DNA of 64,000 nucleotides from Altericroceibacterium spongiae (GCF_003610805.1 NZ_RAPF01000007.1:62001-126000), one strand, 5' to 3'; positions 14,917-24,582 are shown, counted from the first letter of the stretch. The notes: a model not told the origin generated them from the sequence alone. A program made the numbers and translations.

Positions 14917-16047
14917 ATGCTTCCTTGCGTACCAGACAACCTGCCGCTCTTAGACCTCCGCTGGCGAGAGGTGCTTCCTCTTGTAGGAAGAGCAAACGCT
15001 GCGCTTGCTCGCTATGACGGAATGCTTCAGACATTACCTAATTCAGCGATTTTACTCTCGCCTATTACTGCAAATGAAGCCGTCTTATCTTCGAAAATTG
15101 AAGGTACACAAGCTACTCTGGATGAGGTTCTTGAGGCGGAAGCGGGTCTGATTACGTCGGAAACGCGGCGAGGAGACATCGAAGAAATTAACAACTATCG
15201 CGCTGCTGTGGGTATAGCTGAAGCTGCTTTGGCAGACCGGCCGATAACCTTGTCGCTCATCCGCGAGGTCCACCAACAACTTCTTCGAGGAGTTCGAGGG
15301 CGAGACAAAACGCCAGGAAAATTTCGGGATGACCAAAATTGGATCGGCCGGCGAGGGGACACGATCGACAAGGCTCGCTTTGTGCCTCCTTCTCCAGTCA
15401 CTTTGTTTGGTGCGCTGGAGAACTGGCAGGATTATATCGGTTTAGAGTCGGAAGATCCTGTACTCCAAACGGCGGTCGCTCATGCCCAATTCGAAATTCT
15501 TCATCCGTTCAAAGACGGAAATGGTAGAATCGGACGTATGCTCATCCCACTCATATTGTACCAGCGATGCGCACTCTCCCGACCGATGTTTTACATGTCG
15601 GAATACCTAGAGGCTCACCGCGAAGACTATTATGACCGCCTATTAGGTATTACCGATTACCAAGATTGGCATGGATGGATCACATTTTTTCTACAAGGAA
15701 TGATCGAGCAAGCAGAGGCCAATCTCCGGAAGGTGAAAAGCATTCGTGATTTATATGAAGAGAGCCGTAGAACGGTCGTTGAGCTGACGCATTCTCAGTT
15801 CGCGATGGCCGCTGTCGATGCCTTTTTCACTCGACCTATTATTTCAGGAACTGCGTTCGCAGATGCTGCAGGCTTCAATAATAGAGTGACCGCAAACAAT
15901 ATGCTTCGACAGCTTGAGACCAATAGTCTCATCACTAAAATCCGCGATGGTAGCGGAAGAACGCCTGCGATCTATGCGTTCCCGCAGCTCATTAATATTG
16001 CAGAAGGAAAGCCTGTTTTTAAGGAGATTGAGCCTCGCCTTCTCTGA
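14917..16047 (+). CDS. Fic family protein AMPylator (class II, with C-terminal winged helix)
   Basis: 376 aa. The catalytic Fic motif is intact: HPFKDGNGRIGR at residues 196-207, which predicts transfer of AMP from ATP to target hydroxyl groups. An N-terminal Fic_N region carries the autoinhibitory motif SSKIEG at residues 58-63, the class II arrangement in which the Glu blocks productive ATP binding. Residues about 307-355 look like a winged helix-turn-helix (SGTAFADAAGF, TANNMLRQLE, then a GSGRTPAIYAF wing), as in SoFic-type proteins. No antitoxin gene is adjacent. GC content and codon use are visibly lower than in the flanking genes, suggesting acquisition. The target is unknown. Confidence 0.9.
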   Translation: MLPCVPDNLPLLDLRWREVLPLVGRANAALARYDGMLQTLPNSAILLSPITANEAVLSSKIEGTQATLDEVLEAEAGLITSETRRGDIEEINNYRAAVGIAEAALADRPITLSLIREVHQQLLRGVRGRDKTPGKFRDDQNWIGRRGDTIDKARFVPPSPVTLFGALENWQDYIGLESEDPVLQTAVAHAQFEILHPFKDGNGRIGRMLIPLILYQRCALSRPMFYMSEYLEAHREDYYDRLLGITDYQDWHGWITFFLQGMIEQAEANLRKVKSIRDLYEESRRTVVELTHSQFAMAAVDAFFTRPIISGTAFADAAGFNNRVTANNMLRQLETNSLITKIRDGSGRTPAIYAFPQLINIAEGKPVFKEIEPRLL

Positions 16048-16120
16048 TTCCTTGCCTTCTCAGGTTATAAATTTTGGGAATTACACCAAGCGCTGATTAC
16101 ATAGATCCACCCCAAAACTC

Positions 16121-17716
16121 TCAATCCCGCACCATCGCCCTGAGCGTTGCAATCCGGTCCGCTTCATGCGGCGGTTTGTCTTTGCGGATGCGGTGGATGC
16201 GGGGGAAGCGCATGGCGAGGCCCGACTTGTGACGTTTGCTCGCATGGACGGAATCGAAGGCCACTTCGAAGGTGAGGCTCTTATCGGTCTCGCGTACCGG
16301 GCCGAAGCGGTTGACGGTGTGCTGGCGGACATATTTGTCGAGCCATTTCAGCTCGGCATCGGTGAAACCCGAATAGGCCTTGCCCACCGGCAGCAGTTCG
16401 GCGCCTTTATCCGGATCGCCATCCCAGCAGCCGAATGTATAGTCCGAATAGAAGCTGGAGCGTTTGCCACTGCCGCGCTGGGCATACATCAGCACGCAAT
16501 CAATCAGCAGCGGATCGCGTTTCCACTTATACCACAGGCCCGTCTTGCGCCCCGCGACATAGGGGGAATCGCGGCGTTTGAGCATCAGCCCTTCAATCGC
16601 ATCGGCGCGGGTGCCTTCGCGGATCTGCGCCAGATGGGCAAAATCGCGTGCTTCCACGATCTGCGACAGGTCGAAGCGGGTGGCGGGCAGGCGGGGCAGA
16701 AAGGCCTCCAGCCTCTCCCGCCGCCGTTCCCAGGGAAGCGCGCGCAAATCCTCCCCCTCCAGACCCAGCGCATCATAGAGCCGCACAAAGGCCGGCAATT
16801 CGCTCAGCATCTTTTTGCTGACATTTTTGCGCCCGAGCCTTTGTTGCAGCGCGTTGAAACTGGCCGCGCCGCCTTCCTTCCCGCCCTGATGGCCGCCCTG
16901 TACCAGCAATTCGCCATCGAGCACGGCAGGGATCGTCAGCGCTTCGGCCATTTCGGGGAAAGTGGCGGTGATATCGTCGCCGGACCGCGAATAGAGCCGG
17001 GTTTCACCGCCTGCATGAACAAGCTGCACGCGAATCCCGTCCCATTTCCACTCCGCAACGTAATCGGACAGATCGACCGTGCCGTCTTCGAGCGGATGGG
17101 CCAGCATGAAAGGACGGAACAGCGGCATATTCTCTGTATCGGGCGGGGCTTTACCATGGGCGGCCCAGTCGAACAGCTCGGTGTAAGGCGGGGCGATGCC
17201 GTGCCAATATTCCTCCACATCATCGACCGACACGCCAAAGCTCTGCGCAAAAGCCACTTTGCCAAGCCTTGCCGAAATGCCGATCCGCATGGCTCCAGTG
17301 GCCAGCTTGATAAGGGCATAGCGGCCCGACACGTCGAGCCGGTCGAGCAAGGCGGGAAGGTCGTGCTGTACGGTGGCGCGGGTCATGCCCTGCAACAGAG
17401 CGACCGTTTCGGAAACGGTGGGCGCGGGCGGGGTTTCGCCCGGCGGATCGGGCCAGAGCAGGCTGGCGGTTTCCGCCGTATCGCCTACGAAATCGCGGCT
17501 TAGCGACCATAGCAGCGGGTCTACCCGTTCTGTCATCAGATTGCGGATAGTGCTGGCTTTGACTGCCTTGAAATCGAGCCCGTCGGTTAGCGCGGCGAGT
17601 GCCCAGCCCCGGTCCGGATCGGGCGTTTCGCGCAGATATTCGCCAATCAGCGCCAGTTTGGTATTGCGCGAGGAAGTATAGACCAGCGCATCGAGCAGGG
17701 CGGCGAAACGCTCCAT
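16121..17716 (-). CDS. ATP-dependent DNA ligase (bacterial LigC/LigD-like, ligase-exonuclease gene set)
   Basis: 531 aa from ATG 17716, whose A is also the last base of the exonuclease stop (TGATG). An N-terminal DNA-binding domain of about 200 residues comes first, then the adenylation domain with active-site Lys in EWKWDGIR. Other nucleotidyltransferase motifs follow: RLYSRSGDDIT, AVLDGELLV, EGLMLKRRDSPY and WYKWKRD. The C-terminal OB domain ends with FPRIHRIRKDKPPHEAD. This is the bacterial ATP-dependent ligase of the ligase-associated set (TIGR04120 type), linked in other bacteria to repair of cross-link or cisplatin damage. It would act alongside the essential NAD-dependent LigA, which is not in the window. 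Confidence 0.9.
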   Translation of the reverse strand: MERFAALLDALVYTSSRNTKLALIGEYLRETPDPDRGWALAALTDGLDFKAVKASTIRNLMTERVDPLLWSLSRDFVGDTAETASLLWPDPPGETPPAPTVSETVALLQGMTRATVQHDLPALLDRLDVSGRYALIKLATGAMRIGISARLGKVAFAQSFGVSVDDVEEYWHGIAPPYTELFDWAAHGKAPPDTENMPLFRPFMLAHPLEDGTVDLSDYVAEWKWDGIRVQLVHAGGETRLYSRSGDDITATFPEMAEALTIPAVLDGELLVQGGHQGGKEGGAASFNALQQRLGRKNVSKKMLSELPAFVRLYDALGLEGEDLRALPWERRRERLEAFLPRLPATRFDLSQIVEARDFAHLAQIREGTRADAIEGLMLKRRDSPYVAGRKTGLWYKWKRDPLLIDCVLMYAQRGSGKRSSFYSDYTFGCWDGDPDKGAELLPVGKAYSGFTDAELKWLDKYVRQHTVNRFGPVRETDKSLTFEVAFDSVHASKRHKSGLAMRFPRIHRIRKDKPPHEADRIATLRAMVRD

Positions 17717-18720
17717 CAATCGTCCTCATCCTCATAGCCCACCAGCGCCAGCGCGCGGGCACGTCGCTGATGGAGCTGGCACCAGCGCAGCAAAGCCTCT
17801 TCCCGGCCATGGGTGATCCAGCTTTCCTGCGGGTTCACTTCCTCGATCGTGCGGGTGAGTTCGGCCCAGTCGGCATGGTCGGAAATAATCAGCGGCAATT
17901 CCACATTGCGCTGCCTTGCACGCTGGCGCACGCGCATCCAGCCAGAAGCCATGGCGGTGATCGGATCGGGCAGGCGGCGGCTCCAGCGATCATTCAGGGC
18001 CGAGGGCGGGCTGATGACGATATGGCCGCGCATCTCCTCCTTGCTGTGGTCGGATACGAGGCGAAGCGGGCCCAGTTCCACGCCGAAATCCTCATAGAGG
18101 CGGCACATTTTCTCCATCGCACCGTGGAGATAGATCGGCTGATGATGGCCGGCACGGCGCAATTCGGCGATCACCCGCTGCGCCTTGCCCAGCGCATAGG
18201 CCCCCACCAGCACGCAGGAATCCGGGTGACTGGAAAGGCGGGCCAGCAGCCTGGCCATTTCCTCCTCAATCGGGGGATGGGTGAAAAGCGGCAGGCCGAA
18301 AGTCGCTTCGGTGATGAAGATGTCACAAGGGGTGACTTCGAAAGGGGCGCAGGTGGGATCGGGGCGGCGTTTGTAATCTCCGGTAATGACCACGCGTTCG
18401 CCCGCATGTTCGAGCAATATCTGCGCCGAGCCGAGCACATGGCCCGCCGGGATATAAGTGGCGCGAACATTGCCGGGCAGGGTGATCGTCTCGCCATAAT
18501 GCACCGGCTGCGCGCCCTGATCGGTATTGTAGCGCAGTTTCATGATGGCCAGCGTTTCGGGCGTGGCCATAGTGGAGCCATGCCCGCCGCGCGCATGATC
18601 GGCATGGCCGTGCGTCACCAGCGCCCGCTCCACCGCGCGGGACGGATCGACCCAGCAGTCGGATGGCACAATATGGATCCCATGCGGCTCGGGCCGGATC
18701 CATGAAAAGGGCGCGCTCAT
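17716..18720 (-). CDS. ligase-associated DNA exonuclease, metallo-beta-lactamase fold
   Basis: 334 aa from ATG 18720; a GTG at 18768 would add 16 residues. The metallo-beta-lactamase signature THGHADHARGG is near residue 37, with later metal-ligand segments GDYKRRPD and ISDHADW. The order matches the mRNA 3'-processing/Pso2-like exonuclease that travels with the bacterial ATP-dependent ligase (TIGR04122 type). IRPEPHGIHI and WVDPSRAVERALV at the start are characteristic. It probably trims DNA ends before ligation, which is inferred from the partnership. The stop overlaps the ligase start by 1 bp. Confidence 0.9.
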   Translation of the reverse strand: MSAPFSWIRPEPHGIHIVPSDCWVDPSRAVERALVTHGHADHARGGHGSTMATPETLAIMKLRYNTDQGAQPVHYGETITLPGNVRATYIPAGHVLGSAQILLEHAGERVVITGDYKRRPDPTCAPFEVTPCDIFITEATFGLPLFTHPPIEEEMARLLARLSSHPDSCVLVGAYALGKAQRVIAELRRAGHHQPIYLHGAMEKMCRLYEDFGVELGPLRLVSDHSKEEMRGHIVISPPSALNDRWSRRLPDPITAMASGWMRVRQRARQRNVELPLIISDHADWAELTRTIEEVNPQESWITHGREEALLRWCQLHQRRARALALVGYEDEDD

Positions 18721-18833
18721 AGGGTATGAAATGGTCGGAAGGGGAGCAGAGTTCCCCAATTGTTCCACGCGCTGTAACCCTCTGTCACCGGTCTTCGCGC
18801 CTCAACGCCTCCTTGCGCGGCCAGTGGCCCCGT

Positions 18834-20567
18834 TCAGTCGCTTTCTGGCCCTGTTCGGGCGCGTTCAGCACCCTCTTGCTTTTGCCATGCCGCAATATCC
18901 GGATCGAAACGCAGAATTTTCGTATTGGGATCGATAATATAATGTGCATCGGGTGAACCGAGGTCGATCCGGCCCTTGCCGCCCGTCATCGTCACCTGTT
19001 CGATCCGATTCCCGATCTGCACCTCGACCGGCAGAATAAATGGTTGTTTTGCGCCACTTTTCCAGCGCAATCGCAAAATCTGTCCATCCTGTTCGGATAT
19101 CAGCTCCGGCAAAGCGGCATGGCGAAAATAGGCATCCACGAACCAGCTAAGGTCCAGACCTGTAACTTCCTCCATAACATGCTGAAAATCCTCAGTATCT
19201 GCCAGTTGCCAGCGGAATTGCCCGGGTTTCGGATCACTTGTGCCATAGACCAGCTTGGTGGTTCCGGCGAAAAATGCCTCATCGCCGATATATTCGCGCA
19301 AACTGTGCAGAATCCAGGCGCCCTTATAATAGATATCGCCGCCCCATCCGGCCTCCTCATCATTGTAATAAGCGCTGGAAATCGCGCTTTTCGGGGCCAG
19401 CGGAACCCGGCTGATGATTTTTTTGCGCGAATCCCAAAGGGCTGCCCGATAGGCCGTTTCGCCTTTGCTCCAGCGCAGATAAAGCGGCTGCATATAAGTA
19501 CCGTAACCTTCATGCAGCCACATATCCGCCACAGTTCGGTCGGTCAGTTGATTGGCGAACCATTCATGGCTGAATTCATGATGCATCAGCCAGTCATAGC
19601 CTTCCGGTGCCAGCCTGAAGCCGTTGCCATAAGCATTGATTGTCTGATGCTCCATGCCCAGATGCGGCGTCTCGGCCAGACCGGCCTTCTCATCCGAAAA
19701 AGGGTAAGGACCCACGGTTTTCTCGAAGAAATCGAGGAAATCATGCATTTGCCCGAGCAGCTTTTCAGCACCCTTTTTATGGCCGGGCAAATACCAGAAC
19801 TTGATCGGAAAGCTGTTGCCGAAGCGACTGCGATAGGTCTTTTCAGCCAGCTTATACGGCCCGATTTGCAGTGACACACCGTAGCTTTGCGGCCAGTGCG
19901 CCTGCCAGCGATAGGTATTCCAGCCGTCCTTTTCCGTCACTTGCTGTAAAGTTCCATTGGCTGCCACGACCAACGGAGCGGGTACGGAAACGGCGAAATC
20001 GAGCCATTCCACACGCTTTGTCGGATGATCGATACAGGGCCAGAACAGATCGCAGCCATTGGTCTGCACAGCGGTGGCAATCCAGGGAGAGCCATCCTGT
20101 GTTTCCGACCAGACAAAACCGCCATCCCAAGGCGCTTTCGGTGCTATGCGTGGCTTGCCGCTATAGGCGATGCTGACCTTCGCTGTGTCTCCAGCGTCCA
20201 GCACATGCGGCAGTTTGATCGTCAGTAAGCCATTGTCATTACCCCATAGGTCCGGAGCAAGAGCAATGTCGTTCAGCTCAATTGCACTGACTTCAAAGCG
20301 CGGATCGAGATCGAACTCCACATGTGTGAGCTGCCGGTCCGACCGAATCGTGTAGCGGGCGATACCGGCGATGCTTTTACTCTTCGGATCGACCGACAGC
20401 GAAAGGGCCAGATAAGGAAGTGCCATTGCTTGCTGTGTAGTGTCGAGCGACGCTCCGCTTTCCTCAGTATGCTTAGCGAGCGGAGATTGCCCTGTTTCGT
20501 CAGCCATAGCTGAGGGAGAAAGGCCCAGTGACCATATGAGCCCGCCCATGATTAGAATTTTATGCAA
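18834..20567 (-). CDS. M1 family metallopeptidase (aminopeptidase N-like), exported
   Basis: 577 aa. The N-terminal signal peptide (MHKILIMGGLIWSLGLSPSAMA, cleavage after about residue 22) predicts periplasmic export. An N-terminal beta-domain is followed by the substrate motif GMEHQ in place of the usual GAMEN, then the zinc site HHEFSHEW with the second Glu 18 residues later in LHEGYGTY. This is the gluzincin M1 pattern HExxH-x18-E. The protein stops soon after the helical domain, so it is the short bacterial form without the large C-terminal domain of PepN. Likely an aminopeptidase for periplasmic peptides. It stands alone as a gene. Confidence 0.9.
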   Translation of the reverse strand: MHKILIMGGLIWSLGLSPSAMADETGQSPLAKHTEESGASLDTTQQAMALPYLALSLSVDPKSKSIAGIARYTIRSDRQLTHVEFDLDPRFEVSAIELNDIALAPDLWGNDNGLLTIKLPHVLDAGDTAKVSIAYSGKPRIAPKAPWDGGFVWSETQDGSPWIATAVQTNGCDLFWPCIDHPTKRVEWLDFAVSVPAPLVVAANGTLQQVTEKDGWNTYRWQAHWPQSYGVSLQIGPYKLAEKTYRSRFGNSFPIKFWYLPGHKKGAEKLLGQMHDFLDFFEKTVGPYPFSDEKAGLAETPHLGMEHQTINAYGNGFRLAPEGYDWLMHHEFSHEWFANQLTDRTVADMWLHEGYGTYMQPLYLRWSKGETAYRAALWDSRKKIISRVPLAPKSAISSAYYNDEEAGWGGDIYYKGAWILHSLREYIGDEAFFAGTTKLVYGTSDPKPGQFRWQLADTEDFQHVMEEVTGLDLSWFVDAYFRHAALPELISEQDGQILRLRWKSGAKQPFILPVEVQIGNRIEQVTMTGGKGRIDLGSPDAHYIIDPNTKILRFDPDIAAWQKQEGAERARTGPESD

Positions 20568-20654
20568 GAAAACTGCCCTGAAACTACGCTTCTGCGGGGC
20601 ATCCTAGAGGCTTTCTCATTTCAATGACATTGCTGGAATGGGCCTGGCTGCTAT

Positions 20655-20694
20655 AAAGAAGCGGTCCGAGAATAACCCTCGAACCGCTTCTTTT
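20655..20694. terminator. rho-independent terminator downstream of clpA
   Basis: An 11-bp stem AAAGAAGCGGT/ACCGCTTCTTT (20655-20665 with 20683-20693) is extended by CGAG/CTCG and closes a 7-nt loop. It lies 30 bp past the clpA stop on the minus strand. T-runs flank both sides, though the minus-strand run is short. Confidence 0.75.
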
Positions 20695-20725
20695 GCCTTA
20701 TGATCGATTTGCAAAAGGCTGAACG

Positions 20726-23098
20726 TCAATCCTGACTTTCTTCGCCTTTCGCATCATCCTTGTTCGCCTCTGGCTTTTTCTTCGCCGCCGGCTTTTTCCG
20801 TTTTCGTGCCTTGCTGACCTTGGGCGGGGCCGGTGTGAGTTCAAAGGCGAGGGTATCGTCTTCCTTCACGCTCACATGCACTTCGCCGCCCTGAGCGAGC
20901 TTGCCGAAGAGGAGTTCTTCCGCCAGCGGCTGCTTGACCTTCTCCTGAATCAGGCGGCCCATCGGACGGGCGCCATAAAGCCGGTCATAACCCCGCTTGC
21001 CGAGCCATTTACGCGCATCGCCATCGAACTGAATATGCACGTTCTGCTCTGCAAGCTGCAATTCGAGCTGAAGAATGAACTTGTCCACCACCCGGCTGAT
21101 CGTATCCGTACCCAGATAGCCGAAAGGCACGATGGCATCGAGACGGTTACGGAATTCAGGGGTGAACATCCGTTTTACAGCTTCGTCACTGGCATCTTCC
21201 TTCGAAACATCGCCGAAACCGATACCCTGACGTGCCATGTCGGCTGCACCGGCATTGGTGGTCATGATAAGCACTACGTTACGGAAATCGACCGTCTTGC
21301 CGTGATGGTCCGTCAGGCGACCATTATCCATCACCTGCAGCAGAATGTTAAACAGATCGGGATGAGCCTTCTCGATTTCGTCGAGCAGCAGCACGCAATG
21401 CGGTTGCTGATCGACCGCATCGGTGAGCAGGCCGCCCTGATCGTAACCGACATAGCCCGGAGGCGCCCCGATCAGCCGGGATACGGAATGCCGCTCCATA
21501 TATTCCGACATGTCGAAACGCTGCATCGGAATGCCCATGATGCTGGCAAGCTGTTTCGCCACTTCGGTCTTCCCGACCCCGGTGGGGCCGGAAAACAGAA
21601 AGGAACCTATCGGCTTATCCGCATCGCGAAGCCCGGCGCGCGACAGTTTCATCGCTGTGGACAGCACTTCGATGGCCTTGTCCTGGCCGAATACCACGCG
21701 TTTCAGATCGCGTTCGAGATTTTCGAGCGCCTTTTTGTCATCCTTACTGACCGATTTGGGCGGGATGCGGGCCATGGTGGCGATCACCTTCTCGATCTCG
21801 CGTGCGGTGATTGTCTTGCGGCGGCGGCTCGGCGGAACAAGCATCTGCATCGCGCCGACCTCGTCGATCACGTCAATGGCCTTGTCGGGTAGCTTGCGGT
21901 CATTGATATAGCGGCTGGAAAGTTCCACCGCGGTCTTGATCGCATCGGGTGTATATTTGACCTTGTGATGCTCTTCGAAAGCCGAGCGCAAACCTTTGAG
22001 GATTTTCACCGTGTCTTCCACTGTAGGTTCATTCACATCGATCTTCTGGAAGCGGCGCAGCAAGGCGCGATCCTTTTCGAAGTGATTGCGGAATTCCTTA
22101 TAAGTGGTCGAACCGATACAGCGAATCGTACCGCCTGACAGAGCCGGTTTGAGCAGGTTGGAAGCATCCATTGCTCCGCCGCTGGTAGCGCCGGCGCCGA
22201 TCACTGTGTGAATTTCGTCAATGAACAATATTGCTTCGGGCATCTTTTCGAGTTCCGAAACGACCTGTTTCAGCCGCTCCTCGAAATCGCCACGATAGCG
22301 TGTACCAGCGAGCAATGCCCCCATATCGAGCGAATAGATGACTGCATCCTGCAAGACTTCCGGCACATCGCCTTCGATAATCTTACGCGCCAGACCTTCG
22401 GCAATTGCCGTTTTACCGACACCGGGATCGCCCACATAAAGTGGGTTATTCTTGGATCGGCGGCAGAGAATTTGCACCGTCCGGTCTACTTCTGATCCAC
22501 GACCGATCAGTGGATCAACCTTGCCGGCCCGGGCCTTGGCATTGAGATCGACGCAGAACTGGTCGAGTGCTGAATCCTTCTTGTTCTTTTCGGCTTTTTC
22601 TTCGCTCTTTTCAGAAGTTTCTTCTGTTCCTTCAGGTGTACGGCTTTCAAGCTGCCGACCACCTTTGCCGATTCCGTGGCTGATATAGCTGACCGCATCG
22701 AGACGGCTCATATCCTGCTGCTGAAGGAAATAGACTGCATAGGAATCGCGTTCAGAGAAAAGGGCCACAAGAACATTACCACCCGTCACAGTGTCCTTGC
22801 CCGAAGACTGGACATGCAGGATGGCGCGCTGAATCACGCGCTGAAATCCAGCTGTCGGTTGCGGATCGGATCCATCGTCGGTTTTCAGAGACTGATATTC
22901 CTGGTCGAGATATTGCTTCACGACGCCGCTCAGTTCTTCCAGATCCACACCGCAGGCCGTCATGACCTCACTGGCATCGGAATCATCCACCAACGCGAGC
23001 AGAAGATGCTCGAGCGTCGCATATTCATGCGAACGGTCGCTGGCATTTTGCAGAGCCGCATGGAGGGTTTTTTCGAGATTCTGGGCGAAACTAGGCAT
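20726..23098 (-). CDS. clpA: ATP-dependent Clp protease ATP-binding subunit ClpA
   Basis: 790 aa, full length. The N-terminal Clp_N domain (residues 1-140, where the ClpS adaptor docks) is followed by an acidic/Lys-rich linker, then two AAA+ modules. Walker A motifs are GDPGVGKTAIAE and GPTGVGKTEVAK; Walker B motifs are AILFIDEIH and VLLLDEIEKAH. There is no long middle coiled coil, which separates it from ClpB. The C-terminal Lys/Pro-rich tail (KARKRKKPAAKKK) is an extension seen in alphaproteobacteria. It feeds unfolded proteins to ClpP. The usual upstream clpS gene is absent; instead a 171-bp gap leads to DUF1192. Confidence 0.95.
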   Translation of the reverse strand: MPSFAQNLEKTLHAALQNASDRSHEYATLEHLLLALVDDSDASEVMTACGVDLEELSGVVKQYLDQEYQSLKTDDGSDPQPTAGFQRVIQRAILHVQSSGKDTVTGGNVLVALFSERDSYAVYFLQQQDMSRLDAVSYISHGIGKGGRQLESRTPEGTEETSEKSEEKAEKNKKDSALDQFCVDLNAKARAGKVDPLIGRGSEVDRTVQILCRRSKNNPLYVGDPGVGKTAIAEGLARKIIEGDVPEVLQDAVIYSLDMGALLAGTRYRGDFEERLKQVVSELEKMPEAILFIDEIHTVIGAGATSGGAMDASNLLKPALSGGTIRCIGSTTYKEFRNHFEKDRALLRRFQKIDVNEPTVEDTVKILKGLRSAFEEHHKVKYTPDAIKTAVELSSRYINDRKLPDKAIDVIDEVGAMQMLVPPSRRRKTITAREIEKVIATMARIPPKSVSKDDKKALENLERDLKRVVFGQDKAIEVLSTAMKLSRAGLRDADKPIGSFLFSGPTGVGKTEVAKQLASIMGIPMQRFDMSEYMERHSVSRLIGAPPGYVGYDQGGLLTDAVDQQPHCVLLLDEIEKAHPDLFNILLQVMDNGRLTDHHGKTVDFRNVVLIMTTNAGAADMARQGIGFGDVSKEDASDEAVKRMFTPEFRNRLDAIVPFGYLGTDTISRVVDKFILQLELQLAEQNVHIQFDGDARKWLGKRGYDRLYGARPMGRLIQEKVKQPLAEELLFGKLAQGGEVHVSVKEDDTLAFELTPAPPKVSKARKRKKPAAKKKPEANKDDAKGEESQD

Positions 23099-23269
23099 AT
23101 CAGATGTCCAATGGCGAAAGGATACGATCCGAAGGCAGTGTTATGGTCTGCCGAGGATGAGGTCCCGGATGTGAACCGGAATATAATGAACGGCTCAGCA
23201 CTTTTTCATAATATCTATATGGTGCGCTGCCGCGCGATTGCGAGAGGAGAAAGAGGGGCGGCCGCCCAA

Positions 23270-23476
23270 TCAATCGGTTTCTCTTGGACTGAACAACCTC
23301 TCGGCTGCTTCACGATGCGCACCGGCTTTAGTGTGATGCGCCTTGACCCGCTCGATTTCTCTTTCCAGCAAATGAATGCGGGACGTTAGCTCGTCTTGCG
23401 AATAGCTATCCAGGCTCTCGGAAGAGAGTCTGCTTGCGGCATCTCCGCGCATCCGGGGGAGATCGTCGTCATCCAT
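23270..23476 (-). CDS. DUF1192 family small protein
   Basis: 68 aa. It starts with an acidic cluster (MDDDDLPRMRGDAASRL) followed by the core LDSYSQDELTSRIHLLEREIERVKAH, an amphipathic helix that should form a coiled coil, and an HREAAERLF end. This matches the small DUF1192 family, which in sphingomonads commonly lies divergent from a quinone oxidoreductase gene, as here. The function is unknown. The 171 bp between it and clpA hold no further gene that I can support. Confidence 0.88.
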   Translation of the reverse strand: MDDDDLPRMRGDAASRLSSESLDSYSQDELTSRIHLLEREIERVKAHHTKAGAHREAAERLFSPRETD

Positions 23477-23583
23477 TCAAACAACATCGGTCTCTCCTGC
23501 CTTGCTGTCAATGGGGTCGATGATTAGACGTGAGCATCCCCGCCGGAATATGGCGTTAGGCAGCGATGGGCAGGAAGGCGAAA

Positions 23584-24582
23584 ATGATACCAGAGACAAT
23601 GACTGCAATCGGTTTTGACACGCCGGGCGAGGCAGATGTGCTCTATCCAACGATTGTATCTGTGCCTGAGCTTGCTGCGGGAGACGTGTTGATCAAGGTC
23701 TCCCATGCCGGGGTCAATCGGCCGGACGTGATTCAGCGGCAAGGCAATTATCCGCCGCCTGAAGGTGCGTCACCTATTCTCGGTCTCGAAGTGGCGGGCA
23801 GTGTTGTCGCCGTCGGAGAAGGTGTGGACGATTCCATGCTGGGCCAGAAAGTTTGCGCATTGGTGCCGGGCGGTGGCTATGCTGAATATTGTGTAACACC
23901 TGCCGGACATTGTCTGTCGATTCCTGAGGGGCTTTCTGCCGCTGAAGCAGCGGCTATGCCTGAAACGACCTTCACTGTCTGGCATAATGTATTTGAACGT
24001 GCCTGGGCTACGGAGGGTGAAACGTTGTTGATCCATGGCGGAACCAGTGGAATCGGCACAATGGCCACCAAGCTTGCAAAACTATTTGGTCTCAAGACCA
24101 TCGTGACCTGCGGCAGTGAGGCGAAATGCGATGCCGCGCGGGTTATTGGCGCGGATCATGCTATCAATTATCGCAAAGTCGATTTTGTCGAAGCAGTGAA
24201 GGATATTACTCATGGTAAGGGTGTGCAGATCGTGCTCGACATGGTTGCAGGCGAATATACACCACGCAGCCTCAAATGTTTGGCCCCTGACGGACGGCTG
24301 GTAACGATTGCTGTTCTGGGCGGTGCGAAAGCCACTATTAATATGGCGCAGGTCATGGTGCGCCGTCTGACTTTGACTGGATCAACGCTGCGGGCGCGAT
24401 CGGATATGTTCAAGACACTTCTGGCGCAGGAAATCAGTCGGAATGCCTGGCCTTTTGTGGAAAGCGGTCAGCTACGTCCTGTGATGGACAAGGTTTTCCC
24501 GCTTCATGAAGCCGCTAAAGCGCATGAACGGATGGAAGCCGGCCAGCATATCGGTAAAATTGTGCTTGAAGTGAACCAGTAA
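23584..24582 (+). CDS. NAD(P)H quinone oxidoreductase, PIG3/zinc-less MDR family
   Basis: 332 aa from ATG 23584, chosen over ATG 23566 because AGGAAGG lies 5 nt before it. It is a medium-chain dehydrogenase/reductase fold: VLIKVSHAGVNRPDVIQRQG, then GLEVAGSVVAVGEGV, and the cofactor-binding LLIHGGTSGIGTMA (Rossmann glycine-rich motif). Zinc-binding cysteines of alcohol dehydrogenases are absent, which fits quinone reductases of the PIG3 (TP53I3-like) branch. It probably reduces quinones with NADPH in the cytosol. Divergent from DUF1192. Confidence 0.9.
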   Translation: MIPETMTAIGFDTPGEADVLYPTIVSVPELAAGDVLIKVSHAGVNRPDVIQRQGNYPPPEGASPILGLEVAGSVVAVGEGVDDSMLGQKVCALVPGGGYAEYCVTPAGHCLSIPEGLSAAEAAAMPETTFTVWHNVFERAWATEGETLLIHGGTSGIGTMATKLAKLFGLKTIVTCGSEAKCDAARVIGADHAINYRKVDFVEAVKDITHGKGVQIVLDMVAGEYTPRSLKCLAPDGRLVTIAVLGGAKATINMAQVMVRRLTLTGSTLRARSDMFKTLLAQEISRNAWPFVESGQLRPVMDKVFPLHEAAKAHERMEAGQHIGKIVLEVNQ

